49,541 bases of DNA, from positions 85,499-135,039 of the forward strand of contig JAUYMS010000040.1 in assembly GCA_030698625.1 (NCBI GenBank), given 5' to 3'. Below the pieces are notes generated by a model that had not been told where the DNA came from, made no database searches, and was given only the letters and a program-made list of their open reading frames with translations. This stretch comes from Candidatus Omnitrophota bacterium. GTDB lineage: Bacteria > Omnitrophota > Omnitrophia > Omnitrophales > Aquincolibacteriaceae. How positions within the stretch are numbered: position 1 is the first letter of the stretch; the number at the start of each line of letters is the position of its first letter. The translations under genes were made by a program, and so were the position numbers. This document shows, in pieces, positions 1 to 9,502 of the stretch.

Positions 1-551
1 CTGCGGACTTGAAGAATCAGGTTGATTTGCTCCGTAACTTCGGAATCAGAGACACCGAGTGCGTCCTGACTGCCGGCATTAACGGGAAGATGAGCGAGCT
101 GCATGCCGCCCTCGGGCTGGTTAATTTGCGGCATATAGCGGCTGAGCGCAATGAGCGCGCGCGCGTGCGCCGGCTTTACGAGGAGCAGCTCGAAAGTTTG
201 AGGGGCCTCACTGTTATCAAACCGCCAAGCGGGGGGCGAGAGGCGCTGCAATATTTTGTCGTGCAAATTGACGCCGCGTACTTCGGCATGTCGCGTGACT
301 CGCTGTGCGCCCTTCTCGAAACGAACGGCGTCTATGCCCGAAAATATTTTTACCCGCTTTGCAGCGAACAGGCGCCTTACCGCAATTTGGCTTCGGCGGC
401 ACCTGAAAATTTGTCTGCGGCAATCACAGCGGCGAAACAGCTTTTGTGCCTGCCTTTTTACGGCGCGATGACCTCGACTGATGTTGACCGCGTTTGCGGA
501 ATTATCAGCAAGTCCTGCCGCTCACGTCCGGAGATGCCGGCACATGCCTGA
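1..551 (+). CDS. DegT/DnrJ/EryC1/StrS-family sugar aminotransferase, C-terminal part (cut by window edge)
   Basis: This is the C-terminal 180 or so residues of a PLP-dependent nucleotide-sugar aminotransferase; the reading frame is open to the left edge, so the N-terminal cofactor domain is outside the window. The visible part starts just after the region of the PLP lysine and contains LLRNFGI followed by GINGKMSELHAALGL, the conserved stretch of this family that forms the active-site and dimer contacts. Members add an amino group to keto-sugar nucleotides during surface-glycan synthesis, which agrees with the glycosyltransferase genes that follow. Its TGA overlaps the ATG of the next gene by 8 bases. 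Which sugar is aminated cannot be told. Confidence 0.9.
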   Translation, partial: ADLKNQVDLLRNFGIRDTECVLTAGINGKMSELHAALGLVNLRHIAAERNERARVRRLYEEQLESLRGLTVIKPPSGGREALQYFVVQIDAAYFGMSRDSLCALLETNGVYARKYFYPLCSEQAPYRNLASAAPENLSAAITAAKQLLCLPFYGAMTSTDVDRVCGIISKSCRSRPEMPAHA

Positions 552-3500
552 ATTCTCCGTTCTTATGACCTCCTACAACTACGCGCGCTTTCTCCCTGAC
601 TCGATCGAGTCCGTGTTGAGTCAAACCTGCGGAGATTGGGAACTCCTCATCGTAGACGATGCCTCACAAGACGCATCCTGGGAGATCATCGCCGGCTACC
701 ATGACACGCGCATCCGAAAGCGGCGGCTCAACGAAACCGTTGGGGCCTCACGCGCGTATCAGGAAGCATATTCTATGGCGACAGGAAATCTGATTGCATG
801 CCTGGACTCCGACGACGCCTTCGAGCCGGAAAAACTTGAGCGGCAGCTTAATTATATGTGCGCGAACCCGCATGTCCATATCCTGGGAACTTTCATCCAA
901 CAGATCGGCTGTGACGGGCTGCCCTTCTCCTCGAACGGCGATGAGGGGGAGGGATGGTTCAACCGCATTGAAAACCTTAACGATCCGTCTGCCTGGGTGT
1001 GGCAAAACCGGCTTTGCCATTCGGCCGCTGTAGTACGCAAAACCTTTCACGATCGCCTGTCGTTCCGCGCAGACCTCCGCTCCGCTCCCGACTGGGATTT
1101 TTGGCTGCGGTGTCTCGAAGCAGGGGGACAATTTCATGTCCTACCCGAAAAGCTCACAAGGTACCGCATCCATAAGAATAATGCTTCACGTCAAAACCCG
1201 GCGGCAACCTTTTGGGAGTATGCTGACATCACGGCACGTCACTTTCATCCTTATCTCGAGTCGATTCACCGCGCGGATCTGATTGAGAACAACCTATGCG
1301 GTTTTTTTACGCATCCGACTTATGCCGCCCTCACACAGACCGAGCGCCGATCCTTGCTCGGGCTTCTGTTTGGGCTGACCGACCTCGCCGTCGACATGCC
1401 GACCCTTCTCAAATGGGTGGGCCACGGGCAATCTACCGCGCCAAAAGCCGCCGCGGCCCTTGTGGAACTGGCAGAGCAGATTCGGAAAAAACACGTTTGG
1501 GGGGAACTCCTCCAGGGGAACATAGCCGCGTTGACCAGCGCGAGACTCGAACAGGAACGATGGGCAGAAGAAATGAGCAAATCAAACGTGTGGTGGGAAA
1601 ATAGGGCCGCGGAGCTTCAAGCCAAGCTGGACGAGAGCCGGTGGAATACGCATAACATTCGAGGGTGTCTTCGCTATATCGCCGGCAGATTAATCGAAAG
1701 GGGAGGCGAGTTCATTTCTAAGGTCTCAGGCCACCGATCAAATACTCGGAAGACAGCTATCATCCGAAACCAAACCGTCTGGAATCCCAACGCCCCTCTC
1801 GTGACGGTTATTATTCCTTGCTACAATTACGGGAGCTACATTCGGGATGCGGTCTCCTCCGTATCGAATCAAACCTGGACCGACCTCGAAGTCCTAATCA
1901 TTGACGACGGCTCCGACCAGCCCAAAACGCTGAGTGCTCTCGAAAGCCTCAGCGATATCCCGAGAACTCGCGTCATTCACCAGAAAAACAACGGCCTGCC
2001 CGCCGCCAGAAACCGCGGCATCGAAGCCGCGCGCGGAAAGTACATCTGCTGTCTCGATGCCGACGACATGCTCGCACCCACTTATCTCGAGAAATGCCTG
2101 TATTATCTTGAGGCCAAGGGGTTCGACATATGCGGAAGCCTGCAGCAGAATTTCGGGGACGACGACTCCGTTCTCGATCCCGGCGAATTTAACCTCAGAG
2201 GCCTCTTAAAAGAGAATCGAATGATAGGTGCGGCCGTTTACCCGAAGGCGCTTTGGAATGAAGTCGACGGCTACGACGAAAAGATGACGCTGGGCTTTCA
2301 GGACTGGGAATTCTGGATACGCGCCGCTCAGGCGGGGGCGAACGCACACATCATAAGAGAGCCGCTCTTTCATTATCGGCGGCACACACCGTCGATGGTT
2401 CAGGAGAGCGAGAAGAAAAGGCCGCAAATTCTAAAGTATCTCAGAGATAAGCACGCCGCGCTCTATCGACAGAAATCATCGCTTCCGAAGAAGACGGTCC
2501 TACCGAATACTTGCGTCCAGAACCCGTTTGTAAATCTGACGAACGGGAATGATCTCGAACGCACGAACACCGGGGCTGTCATGCTGTGCATGCCTTTCAT
2601 GACCATGGGGGGCGCCGAGCGTGTCCTTAGTCAAGCGGCGCAGGATTTATCCGCAAAGGGATTTACCCTTTATGCCCTTACCACAGAGCCGGTCGGAGAG
2701 GGGCATGTCGACGTAAGCGAATGGTTCGGCGAGGGCACACGGGGCATTTTTCACTTCACGCGGTTCCTGCCGCCCGAGAACTGGCGCGACTACCTCTTTT
2801 ATCTTCTCAAGCGGCACAACATTAAAATCCTGTGGCTTGCCGGTACCCGATTCGTTTATGAGTTACTGCCGCTCATCAAAAGAGATTTCCCGCACATCAA
2901 GGTGGTCGACAATCTCTTCAACGAGATAGGTCATACGTCCGATAATCGAAAGTTTAGTGCCGGCATTGATCTCAATGTCGTCGAGAATAACACGGTCGCA
3001 GCGTGGCTCAAGAGAAACGGCGAAAGCGATGACCGTATCGTCACAGTTCCCAATGGGGTCGACATTTTGAGGTTTCAGCCTGACGCAGAGCATAAGCTTT
3101 TTTTGCGGGGCAAACTCAATCTCCCGAGCCAGACCCTCGTCGTGGGGTTCTTCGGCCGTTATGCCGATGAAAAAGGGCCTGATTTGTTTCTCGATGTCGC
3201 CAAGCAGTTTCGCAACGAACCTAACGTACTCTTTTTGATGTCCGGAACCGGTCCTATGGCCCCAAAGCTCAGAACCAAGTTGCGATGGAGTCGCCTCAAG
3301 CGAAGGGTCACGATGACCGGCTGTATGGATCCTCGGGATTTCTATGCGCTGGCAGACATTATGATTTGCCCGTCACGCGCCGACGGACGTCCCAATGCCG
3401 CGCTTGAAGCTATGGCTTGCGGGTTACCGCTCATTGCCTCAGACGTAGGCGGCTTTTCTGAGTTTATCAGGGAGGGCAGCACCGGCTTTCTTTGTGAGCC

Positions 3501-3705
3501 GGGGAATATTCAAAGCTTTGTACAAAAGCTGCACCTGCTCCTACGTGATGCGAAGCTCTTTGCCGCCATGAAAAGGCAAAGCCGCGACCGTGCCGAAAGA
3601 CACCTCAGCATCCGTCCCTGCCTAGATGCGTACGAACAGGTCTTCCGCAAACTTCTCACGCCAGACACTGCAGAAACCACGAAGGAGCCTCTATGTGCGG
3701 TATAG
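544..3705 (+). CDS. Three-domain glycosyltransferase (GT2-GT2-GT4 fusion)
   Basis: A 1053-residue protein with three glycosyltransferase modules. Residues about 1-235 are a GT2 domain (SVLMTSYNYARFLPDS, metal-binding DSDD). About 240-410 is a linker. About 415-645 is a second GT2 domain (VTVIIPCYNYGSYI, then DADD). About 675-1040 is a GT4 domain with MTMGGAERV at its start and EAMACGLPLIASDVGG near the donor site. The start at 544 was chosen over an in-frame upstream codon at 481 because MPEFSVLMTSYNY begins the GT2 fold immediately. No membrane segment is seen, so it probably acts on the cytoplasmic face and could add several successive sugars. The next gene overlaps its end by 13 bases. Confidence 0.93.
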   Translation: MPEFSVLMTSYNYARFLPDSIESVLSQTCGDWELLIVDDASQDASWEIIAGYHDTRIRKRRLNETVGASRAYQEAYSMATGNLIACLDSDDAFEPEKLERQLNYMCANPHVHILGTFIQQIGCDGLPFSSNGDEGEGWFNRIENLNDPSAWVWQNRLCHSAAVVRKTFHDRLSFRADLRSAPDWDFWLRCLEAGGQFHVLPEKLTRYRIHKNNASRQNPAATFWEYADITARHFHPYLESIHRADLIENNLCGFFTHPTYAALTQTERRSLLGLLFGLTDLAVDMPTLLKWVGHGQSTAPKAAAALVELAEQIRKKHVWGELLQGNIAALTSARLEQERWAEEMSKSNVWWENRAAELQAKLDESRWNTHNIRGCLRYIAGRLIERGGEFISKVSGHRSNTRKTAIIRNQTVWNPNAPLVTVIIPCYNYGSYIRDAVSSVSNQTWTDLEVLIIDDGSDQPKTLSALESLSDIPRTRVIHQKNNGLPAARNRGIEAARGKYICCLDADDMLAPTYLEKCLYYLEAKGFDICGSLQQNFGDDDSVLDPGEFNLRGLLKENRMIGAAVYPKALWNEVDGYDEKMTLGFQDWEFWIRAAQAGANAHIIREPLFHYRRHTPSMVQESEKKRPQILKYLRDKHAALYRQKSSLPKKTVLPNTCVQNPFVNLTNGNDLERTNTGAVMLCMPFMTMGGAERVLSQAAQDLSAKGFTLYALTTEPVGEGHVDVSEWFGEGTRGIFHFTRFLPPENWRDYLFYLLKRHNIKILWLAGTRFVYELLPLIKRDFPHIKVVDNLFNEIGHTSDNRKFSAGIDLNVVENNTVAAWLKRNGESDDRIVTVPNGVDILRFQPDAEHKLFLRGKLNLPSQTLVVGFFGRYADEKGPDLFLDVAKQFRNEPNVLFLMSGTGPMAPKLRTKLRWSRLKRRVTMTGCMDPRDFYALADIMICPSRADGRPNAALEAMACGLPLIASDVGGFSEFIREGSTGFLCEPGNIQSFVQKLHLLLRDAKLFAAMKRQSRDRAERHLSIRPCLDAYEQVFRKLLTPDTAETTKEPLCAV

Positions 3706-5543
3706 CCGGCATTATTGCGCCGCAGCCTAAGCGTTTTCGGCCTCAGGTCGAAAACATGCTGGACGCTTTGGCGCATCGCGGACCCGACGGGGAGGGCATT
3801 GCCTTTTTTGACACCTGTGTTCTCGGTCACCGCAGACTCAAGATTATCGATCTTGAGACAGGGGGTCAGCCCATGTTCGGGCCTGATGAAACCACAGCCG
3901 TTGTTTTCAACGGAGAGATTTACGGCTATCAAAACCTTCGCAATGACTTGGCGGATTATCCCTTCCGAACCTCGTCGGACACCGAAGTCATTTTAGCTCT
4001 CTACCGCCGAGGGGGCTCTGAAGCCCTCACACGTCTTCCCGGCATGTTCGCATTTGCGCTCTGGGACGACCGCCGGCACGAACTCCTGTGCATGCGCGAT
4101 CGATTTGGAGAAAAGCCTTTCTACTACGCATTCGGGGATAATGGCGAATTCATCTTCGCCTCCGAGATCAAAGGCATCACGGCATCCGGCCTTGTGAAAC
4201 CGGAAATCGACGCGGCGAGTCTCGAACATTATCTGAACTATCTCTATGTGCCGCCGAACCGCACAATTTACAAAAACGTCCACGTCCTGCCGCCTGCACA
4301 TCGCCTGGTATACCGTGACGGGCGCGTCGCTGTGTCGCCCTACTGGCAGCTGCCGGTCCCGACTTCTTGTCTGCGTGCAGATGAAGCCGTCGAGCGCTTC
4401 CGTTTTCTTCTGCACCAGGCCGTGAAGCGGCAACTCGTGGCGGACGTTCCGGTCGGGGTGCTCCTGAGCGGGGGGCTCGACTCCAGTACCGTTGCAGCGC
4501 TGGCCTCACAGCATTCGTCAGGACTGCAGACATTTTCTTTTGGTTTTCGCGACGGGGTCAACGAGCTCCCTTATGCGCGGGAGGTTGCTGCCGCATGCGG
4601 GACACGTCACACCGAACTCATGGACGAACACGAAGACATTGCCGCACTTCTCGTCCGCATGCAATCGGTCTATGACGAGCCTTTTGCGGATTCCTCAGCC
4701 ATCCCGACTTATCTACTCGCCGGCCTTTGCCGGAGGAACGTCAAGGTTGCACTCTCCGGCGATGGGGCCGATGAATTACTGGCGGGCTACTCATTCTGGT
4801 ACCGCTCACTTCATAATATGCGAAAGACCCAATCTCTGCCGGGGGCCTTAGGGAACTGCCTGGTCGCAGCAATGCAGTTGTGGCGAAAAACCGGCCTGCC
4901 TCTTAGTGAATCCGCCACAGGCTTTCATGATGGTTTAGCCCTGAACCGGCGTTATACCGGCATTCGCGAAGCGCACGCCGCGCGCACCCGCTATTTCACC
5001 GACCCTGAACTCGAACAACTAGGACTTCGTCCACACGCAGACCGCGAGGCCTTGGGCAGAAGCAATGACATCGATGCTGTCCTTCGCCGGGACACGACCC
5101 ATTATCTACCCGGTGACATTCTCGTAAAAACCGATCGTGCTTCTATGGCACACGGCCTTGAACTGCGCAGCCCCTTTCTGGATTGGGAATTTGCTGAATT
5201 CTGCCTCTCACTGCCTCTGGCATTGAAGATAAATTCCCGGGAAGACAAGGTCATCCTGCGGCGTGCGTTTGAAGAGTCCTGGCCGACCGCCGTGAGAAAG
5301 AGGGGTAAACAGGGTTTCGGCGCACCCGTGTCCCGCTGGCTCAAGCACGATTCCGTACTCGAACTCACCGCTGAATGCCTGCAGCGCCGCAATCACGAAA
5401 TCTTTTCCTCCATTTCCTTTGACGGGGTACAAGCCATGACGCAAACATCCGGCTACAAGACATGGATCCTCCTTGTGCTCGCGCTCTGGATGGCAGAGAG
5501 CAGCCGGACCACTCAAGGACAGTTATGCGCAAAGAACTGCTGA
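3693..5543 (+). CDS. asnB: Asparagine synthase (glutamine-hydrolysing)-type amidotransferase, copy 1
   Basis: 616 residues with the two-domain AsnB architecture. An N-terminal class II glutamine amidotransferase domain (about 1-210) begins MCGIAGI, so the nucleophile Cys2 is present, and is followed by HRGPDG. The C-terminal synthetase domain has the pyrophosphate loop SGGLDSS near residue 258. The start is fixed because catalytic Cys2 must follow the initiator Met. Family members make asparagine from aspartate and glutamine, but homologues inside polysaccharide loci are known to amidate uronic acids (for example WbpS in Pseudomonas O-antigen). The position between glycosyltransferases and a methyltransferase favours a sugar substrate, by inference. 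It overlaps both neighbours. Confidence 0.92.
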   Translation: MCGIAGIIAPQPKRFRPQVENMLDALAHRGPDGEGIAFFDTCVLGHRRLKIIDLETGGQPMFGPDETTAVVFNGEIYGYQNLRNDLADYPFRTSSDTEVILALYRRGGSEALTRLPGMFAFALWDDRRHELLCMRDRFGEKPFYYAFGDNGEFIFASEIKGITASGLVKPEIDAASLEHYLNYLYVPPNRTIYKNVHVLPPAHRLVYRDGRVAVSPYWQLPVPTSCLRADEAVERFRFLLHQAVKRQLVADVPVGVLLSGGLDSSTVAALASQHSSGLQTFSFGFRDGVNELPYAREVAAACGTRHTELMDEHEDIAALLVRMQSVYDEPFADSSAIPTYLLAGLCRRNVKVALSGDGADELLAGYSFWYRSLHNMRKTQSLPGALGNCLVAAMQLWRKTGLPLSESATGFHDGLALNRRYTGIREAHAARTRYFTDPELEQLGLRPHADREALGRSNDIDAVLRRDTTHYLPGDILVKTDRASMAHGLELRSPFLDWEFAEFCLSLPLALKINSREDKVILRRAFEESWPTAVRKRGKQGFGAPVSRWLKHDSVLELTAECLQRRNHEIFSSISFDGVQAMTQTSGYKTWILLVLALWMAESSRTTQGQLCAKNC

Positions 5544-6544
5544 ATTTCCTAAAGTGCACCCAATGCGGGGGCAGCTGTTTGGACCTTCACGCGGAAAAGA
5601 CAACCGGTGATCAGACGACAGACGGCTGCATTGCTTGTCGCACATGCGGCGCCGAGTATCCGATCCGGGACGGGATTCCCCGAATGAGTCCCTCACACGA
5701 GACACGGACTGAACATAGGACACGGCACGGATTTAATTATCAGCTGGCACGTCAGATCACGAGCCACGGCGGCCATGACGACGAGTCTGGCTACAAGATT
5801 CCGGCAGCTTTCTTTCAGGCGACAGAAATGGACGAGGGCGAGGCGCGTCTCTACTTCCGCGACAAGGTGTTTCTCGATGTAGGCTGCGGCTTGGGGCAGT
5901 ATTCTTCTGCCGCGCTCAATTTGGGAGCCACGGTAATCTCGCTCGACATAAATGACTCGGGCCTTGCCGCTTACGCCCGTCATCATGTCGCAAACGACCG
6001 TCAACACGTCGTTCAGGCATCTGCCCTTCATCTGCCGCTACGCGACGAATGTGTGGACTACTCCTGGTCGATGGGCGTCTTACATCATACCGACGACCTG
6101 CGCCTCGGCTTCCGGGAAATGGCCCGCGTACTCCGCCGGGGAGGAGTGCACAATGTGGGTATTTATTATAAGTACAAACACTGGACTTACTATGAGCGCA
6201 TGCGGAAAGTGACAACCCGGCTACCTTATTTTCTTCTGAATCCGATATGCAATATCTTGGCGATTCTGAGCTATGTCCCGTTTATGTCTTTCCTCTGCCA
6301 CCCGTGGGTGAATCGCACAGAGTCCTTTCACTCGCGCGCGATTGGTGCTTTTGATCATTTCCACCCGCCGGTGCAGGGGTACTATACCCCGGCTGAAGTA
6401 CGAGCGTGGTATCATGCGCTTGGCTGTTTTGGTGACATTCATATGACACAACCCTTTAACAACTTTGTAGCGGTTAAAACGGCATCTTTGCCCGCAGCAG
6501 AGCCCCGCGCTGACAGCGCCTCAACATTGGTGAGTAGCAACTAA
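5525..6544 (+). CDS. Class I SAM-dependent methyltransferase with N-terminal zinc ribbon
   Basis: 339 residues. The N-terminus (about 1-60) carries two CxxC pairs (LKCTQCGG and CIACRTCG) ending in EYPIRDGIP, a Trm112/YcaR-like zinc-ribbon region. It is followed by a Methyltransf_11-type domain with the SAM motif LDVGCGLGQY near residue 115, the acidic strand ISLDIN, and SMGVLHHTDD (motif IV region). The ATG at 5525 is preferred over an upstream in-frame start at 5462 because MRKELLNFLKC matches family N-termini. It overlaps asnB by 19 bases and shares one base with the next start (TAATG). Within this locus it probably methylates a sugar or a glycan end; the substrate is unknown. Confidence 0.88.
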   Translation: MRKELLNFLKCTQCGGSCLDLHAEKTTGDQTTDGCIACRTCGAEYPIRDGIPRMSPSHETRTEHRTRHGFNYQLARQITSHGGHDDESGYKIPAAFFQATEMDEGEARLYFRDKVFLDVGCGLGQYSSAALNLGATVISLDINDSGLAAYARHHVANDRQHVVQASALHLPLRDECVDYSWSMGVLHHTDDLRLGFREMARVLRRGGVHNVGIYYKYKHWTYYERMRKVTTRLPYFLLNPICNILAILSYVPFMSFLCHPWVNRTESFHSRAIGAFDHFHPPVQGYYTPAEVRAWYHALGCFGDIHMTQPFNNFVAVKTASLPAAEPRADSASTLVSSN

Positions 6545-7506
6545 TGGCACGAACTCGGATTTGCGTTTTAATGTGCACATACAACGCCGAAAGAACCGTC
6601 GAGCAGGCGATCGGGTCGATTCTAAATCAGACTTACCGTGATTTCGAATTCCTGATCATTGACGACGGCTCCAGCGACCACACCCCGCAGCTCATCGAGG
6701 CCCAAGCTGCCGCTGACAGCCGCATCCGTTTGTTACGTCATCACGAGAACAAAGGCCTCACCGCACGGCTTAACGAGGGGCTCCTGCTCACGGAGGCCGA
6801 ATACGTGTTTCGCATGGACGCCGATGATGAATCCAATTGCGAGAGGATCGAATCACAATATGCCGTAATGAAGCGGCGGCGGCACGTCGCAGCTGCGGGA
6901 AGCTATATTCATATGATGGGGGTTCGGCAGGGGAAAGACCGTCTGGTTAAGCCGCCGGTTACCCACGATGAAATCGCACGTATTCTGCCGACGCAAAACT
7001 GCATCTTTCATCCCAGCGTTGTGCTAAGGCGCAGCGTTATCCTGGATGAGGGGCTTTACCGATCCGAGTTTCTTTCGGCTCAGGATTACGATTTATGGCT
7101 TCGTCTCTGCCGCAAAGGCCATGAACTCACAAATGTGCCGCTTCCGCTGCTCCGTTACCGTTATTCTGTCTCGGGCATCACCCTTGCCCGAAAATGGGAG
7201 CAGCTCTTCTATGTCCTAATGGCGCAGACATCTCACGAGTTTCCCGAGATGGCCTTGGACCTGGTTCGCGAAATTGCGACCCGCCGTCAGCAGGAGTATA
7301 ACAAGAAGCGCTTTTTGCGCGATGTCGCCGGGGGAACCTGTCGCGACCTACTCAGGCTGGGACAGCGCAAGGAGACCTTTCGGATTCTCGATCAATACGG
7401 GCGCCAGCTGGGCGTCGCAAATACACTTATTCTCGTCGCAAAACTTCTGCTCAACCCGTTCCGGAAATCAACGTTTCTCGGAACGTCACCGAAAGGGCGG
7501 TCATGA
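6544..7506 (+). CDS. Glycosyltransferase family 2
   Basis: A 320-residue GT2-fold transferase. It opens with RICVLMCTYNAERTVEQAI, has IIDDGSSDHT on the nucleotide-binding strand, and the metal-binding DADDE near residue 97. AQDYDLWLRL in the second half is the family region holding the catalytic-base area. There is no obvious transmembrane segment, so it is a cytosolic or peripheral enzyme adding one sugar to the lipid-linked glycan. The start shares one base with the stop of the methyltransferase, and its TGA overlaps the next ATG (ATGA), so both flanking junctions look translationally coupled. Donor and acceptor cannot be assigned. Confidence 0.92.
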   Translation: MARTRICVLMCTYNAERTVEQAIGSILNQTYRDFEFLIIDDGSSDHTPQLIEAQAAADSRIRLLRHHENKGLTARLNEGLLLTEAEYVFRMDADDESNCERIESQYAVMKRRRHVAAAGSYIHMMGVRQGKDRLVKPPVTHDEIARILPTQNCIFHPSVVLRRSVILDEGLYRSEFLSAQDYDLWLRLCRKGHELTNVPLPLLRYRYSVSGITLARKWEQLFYVLMAQTSHEFPEMALDLVREIATRRQQEYNKKRFLRDVAGGTCRDLLRLGQRKETFRILDQYGRQLGVANTLILVAKLLLNPFRKSTFLGTSPKGRS

Positions 7507-8540
7507 AAATCAACTGTGTCGTAGCCGGATACGGCTACTGGGGACCCAAACTGGCACGTAACCTTCGCAGGCACACGGATTGCGGTAATATAGACCTCTG
7601 CGAGACTAATCTCGGAAAGGGGATAAACGGTCGTGAAGAGTTTCCCTCCTCGCGTCTCTTTCGGGAGTATGACCGAGCGCTCGAGACCGAAGACATTCAC
7701 GCGGTACTCATCGCAACCCCTGTCGCGAGTCACTACCCGATGGCCAAGAAAGCCCTTCTTGCCGGCAAGCACGTACTCGTCGAAAAACCGCTTGCGCTCA
7801 CTCTGCGAGAGGCCGGTGAACTGACCGACCTCGCCGACTCACGCGGCCTCGTCCTCATGACGGACCACACGTTTGTGTATCATCCGGCCGTCCGTAAGAT
7901 AAAGGAGCTCGTCGAGATCGGGGAGATCGGAAAGCTGCATTACATTGATTCTGTGCGCATTAACCTTGGCATTATTCAGCAAGACGTCAATGTCTTGTGG
8001 GATCTCGCCGTACACGACCTCTCTATCGTCAATTTTCTCACGGACGAACGTCCCCGCACGGTGCAGGCCGTGGGAGTCTCCCACACGCGGAACGGCATCG
8101 AAAACATCGGACACCTCATGCTCAACTATGAGTCGGGCCTTTTCGTGCATGTCAACTGTTCGTGGGTATCTCCGGTCAAGATTCGCCACACGCTTATCGG
8201 CGGTGACAAGAAGATGATTCTCTACGACGACCTGAACCCAAGCGAGCCGGTCAAGCTTTATGACGCAACTTACCATCCCAAATCAGAGCAGGACATGGAA
8301 CGATTGCTCTACGAATGCCGTTCCGGGGATGTTACCTCGCCGCGCGTGGAGCAGCGCGAGGCGCTCGAAGGAGTCGTCGACGATTTTCTGTCGTGCATCA
8401 TAAAGAGAAGACAACCTATCTCCGACGGACATTTTGCTTGTGACATCATCCGCCTGCTGGAGTCGGCCCAGCGCTCTATCAAGAGACAAGGGGAGCCCAT
8501 CAATATTCTGGAGCCTGCGGGGAGCACATGCGCGACCTGA
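7503..8540 (+). CDS. Gfo/Idh/MocA-family NAD(P)-dependent sugar oxidoreductase
   Basis: 345 residues with a Rossmann N-domain (GYGYWGPKLARN, GxGxxG near residue 9) and the family catalytic motif EKP in VLVEKPLALT near residue 95. The His-containing LWDLAVHDLSI matches the substrate-site helix of the family. Homologues such as WlbA/WbpB oxidise C3 of UDP-GlcNAcA to supply a keto sugar for a DegT aminotransferase. Both partner types (UDP-sugar dehydrogenase and DegT aminotransferases) are in this locus, so a 3-amino-uronate branch is a reasonable but unproven reading. The start overlaps the preceding stop as ATGA, and the end overlaps the next gene by 13 bases. Confidence 0.9.
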   Translation: MKINCVVAGYGYWGPKLARNLRRHTDCGNIDLCETNLGKGINGREEFPSSRLFREYDRALETEDIHAVLIATPVASHYPMAKKALLAGKHVLVEKPLALTLREAGELTDLADSRGLVLMTDHTFVYHPAVRKIKELVEIGEIGKLHYIDSVRINLGIIQQDVNVLWDLAVHDLSIVNFLTDERPRTVQAVGVSHTRNGIENIGHLMLNYESGLFVHVNCSWVSPVKIRHTLIGGDKKMILYDDLNPSEPVKLYDATYHPKSEQDMERLLYECRSGDVTSPRVEQREALEGVVDDFLSCIIKRRQPISDGHFACDIIRLLESAQRSIKRQGEPINILEPAGSTCAT

Positions 8541-9502
8541 GCGGCACAAACATTTTGGTGACCGGCGGTGCCGGATTGGTGGGCTCACACATCGTTGACG
8601 AGCTCGTCCGCGAAGGGGCCAAAATTACCGTTTACGATAACCTGATAAGAGGCAGGGAGGAGCATCTTGACTGGTCACGCTCAAACGGGAACGTCACTCT
8701 TATACAAGCGGATTTACGCGATCGAGAAAGCCTTCGAGCCGCAGTGGAGGGATGCGAGTATGTTTTTCATCAAGCCGCAAGCTGGCTTCGGCAATGTCAG
8801 AGAGAGCCGCGCCTATCCTTAGACGTGAATATCACAGGAACCTTTGATCTTCTTGAGGCCTGCGTTGATTTCGGAATTAAAAAGATTGTCGCGGCATCCT
8901 CCTCATCGGTGTACGGCGAAGGCCTGTATCTTCCGACCGACGAGGACCACCCATTCAACAATGATATTTTTTATGGTGCCTCCAAGATCACGAATGAACA
9001 GCATTACCGCTGCTTCTACAAACAATTCGGATTGAACTATGTGGGCCTTCGCTACCTCAACGTCTATGGGCCGCGACAACCCTATGAGGCGGCCTACATG
9101 GACGTCATCATGAACTTTCTCAACCGCATTGACGCGGGGGAACCGCCTCAGTTGCGGGGAGACGGGAGCGCGACAGTCGATCTGGTCTTCGTTGCCGACG
9201 TCGCAAAAGCCAACATCCTGGCGATGAAAAGCGACGCTACGGATATTTTCCTCAATGTTGCCAGCGGCCGCGAAACGACGATAAAAGAGCTCGCTCTTCT
9301 ATTGGTCAAACTCGCGGGAATGGAAGGTCGACTCGAACCTGTTTTCAGTCCCATGGATGACGGCCTCGTTGCCAGACGATGGGGATCTCCGCGCAAGGCA
9401 CGTGAGGTTATCGGCTTTGAAGCCGCAACACCTCTTGCGGACGGGTTGATGCGTATCATCGAGTGGCGACGGACACGGGGGCGGGCGGGTTTACCTTTAT
9501 GA
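8528..9502 (+). CDS. NAD-dependent nucleotide-sugar epimerase/dehydratase (extended SDR)
   Basis: A 324-residue extended short-chain dehydrogenase. NILVTGGAGLVGSH near residue 8 is the GxxGxxG cofactor loop; the catalytic Ser lies in AASSSSVYG and the YxxxK pair in FYGASK near residue 147. The later motif LRYLNVYGPRQ is typical of UDP-glucose/GlcNAc 4-epimerase-like proteins. It interconverts or dehydrates nucleotide sugars in the cytoplasm to feed the locus; epimerase is the likelier role, but a related dehydratase cannot be excluded. It is coupled on both sides (13-base overlap upstream, ATGA downstream). Confidence 0.91.
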   Translation: MRDLSGTNILVTGGAGLVGSHIVDELVREGAKITVYDNLIRGREEHLDWSRSNGNVTLIQADLRDRESLRAAVEGCEYVFHQAASWLRQCQREPRLSLDVNITGTFDLLEACVDFGIKKIVAASSSSVYGEGLYLPTDEDHPFNNDIFYGASKITNEQHYRCFYKQFGLNYVGLRYLNVYGPRQPYEAAYMDVIMNFLNRIDAGEPPQLRGDGSATVDLVFVADVAKANILAMKSDATDIFLNVASGRETTIKELALLLVKLAGMEGRLEPVFSPMDDGLVARRWGSPRKAREVIGFEAATPLADGLMRIIEWRRTRGRAGLPL

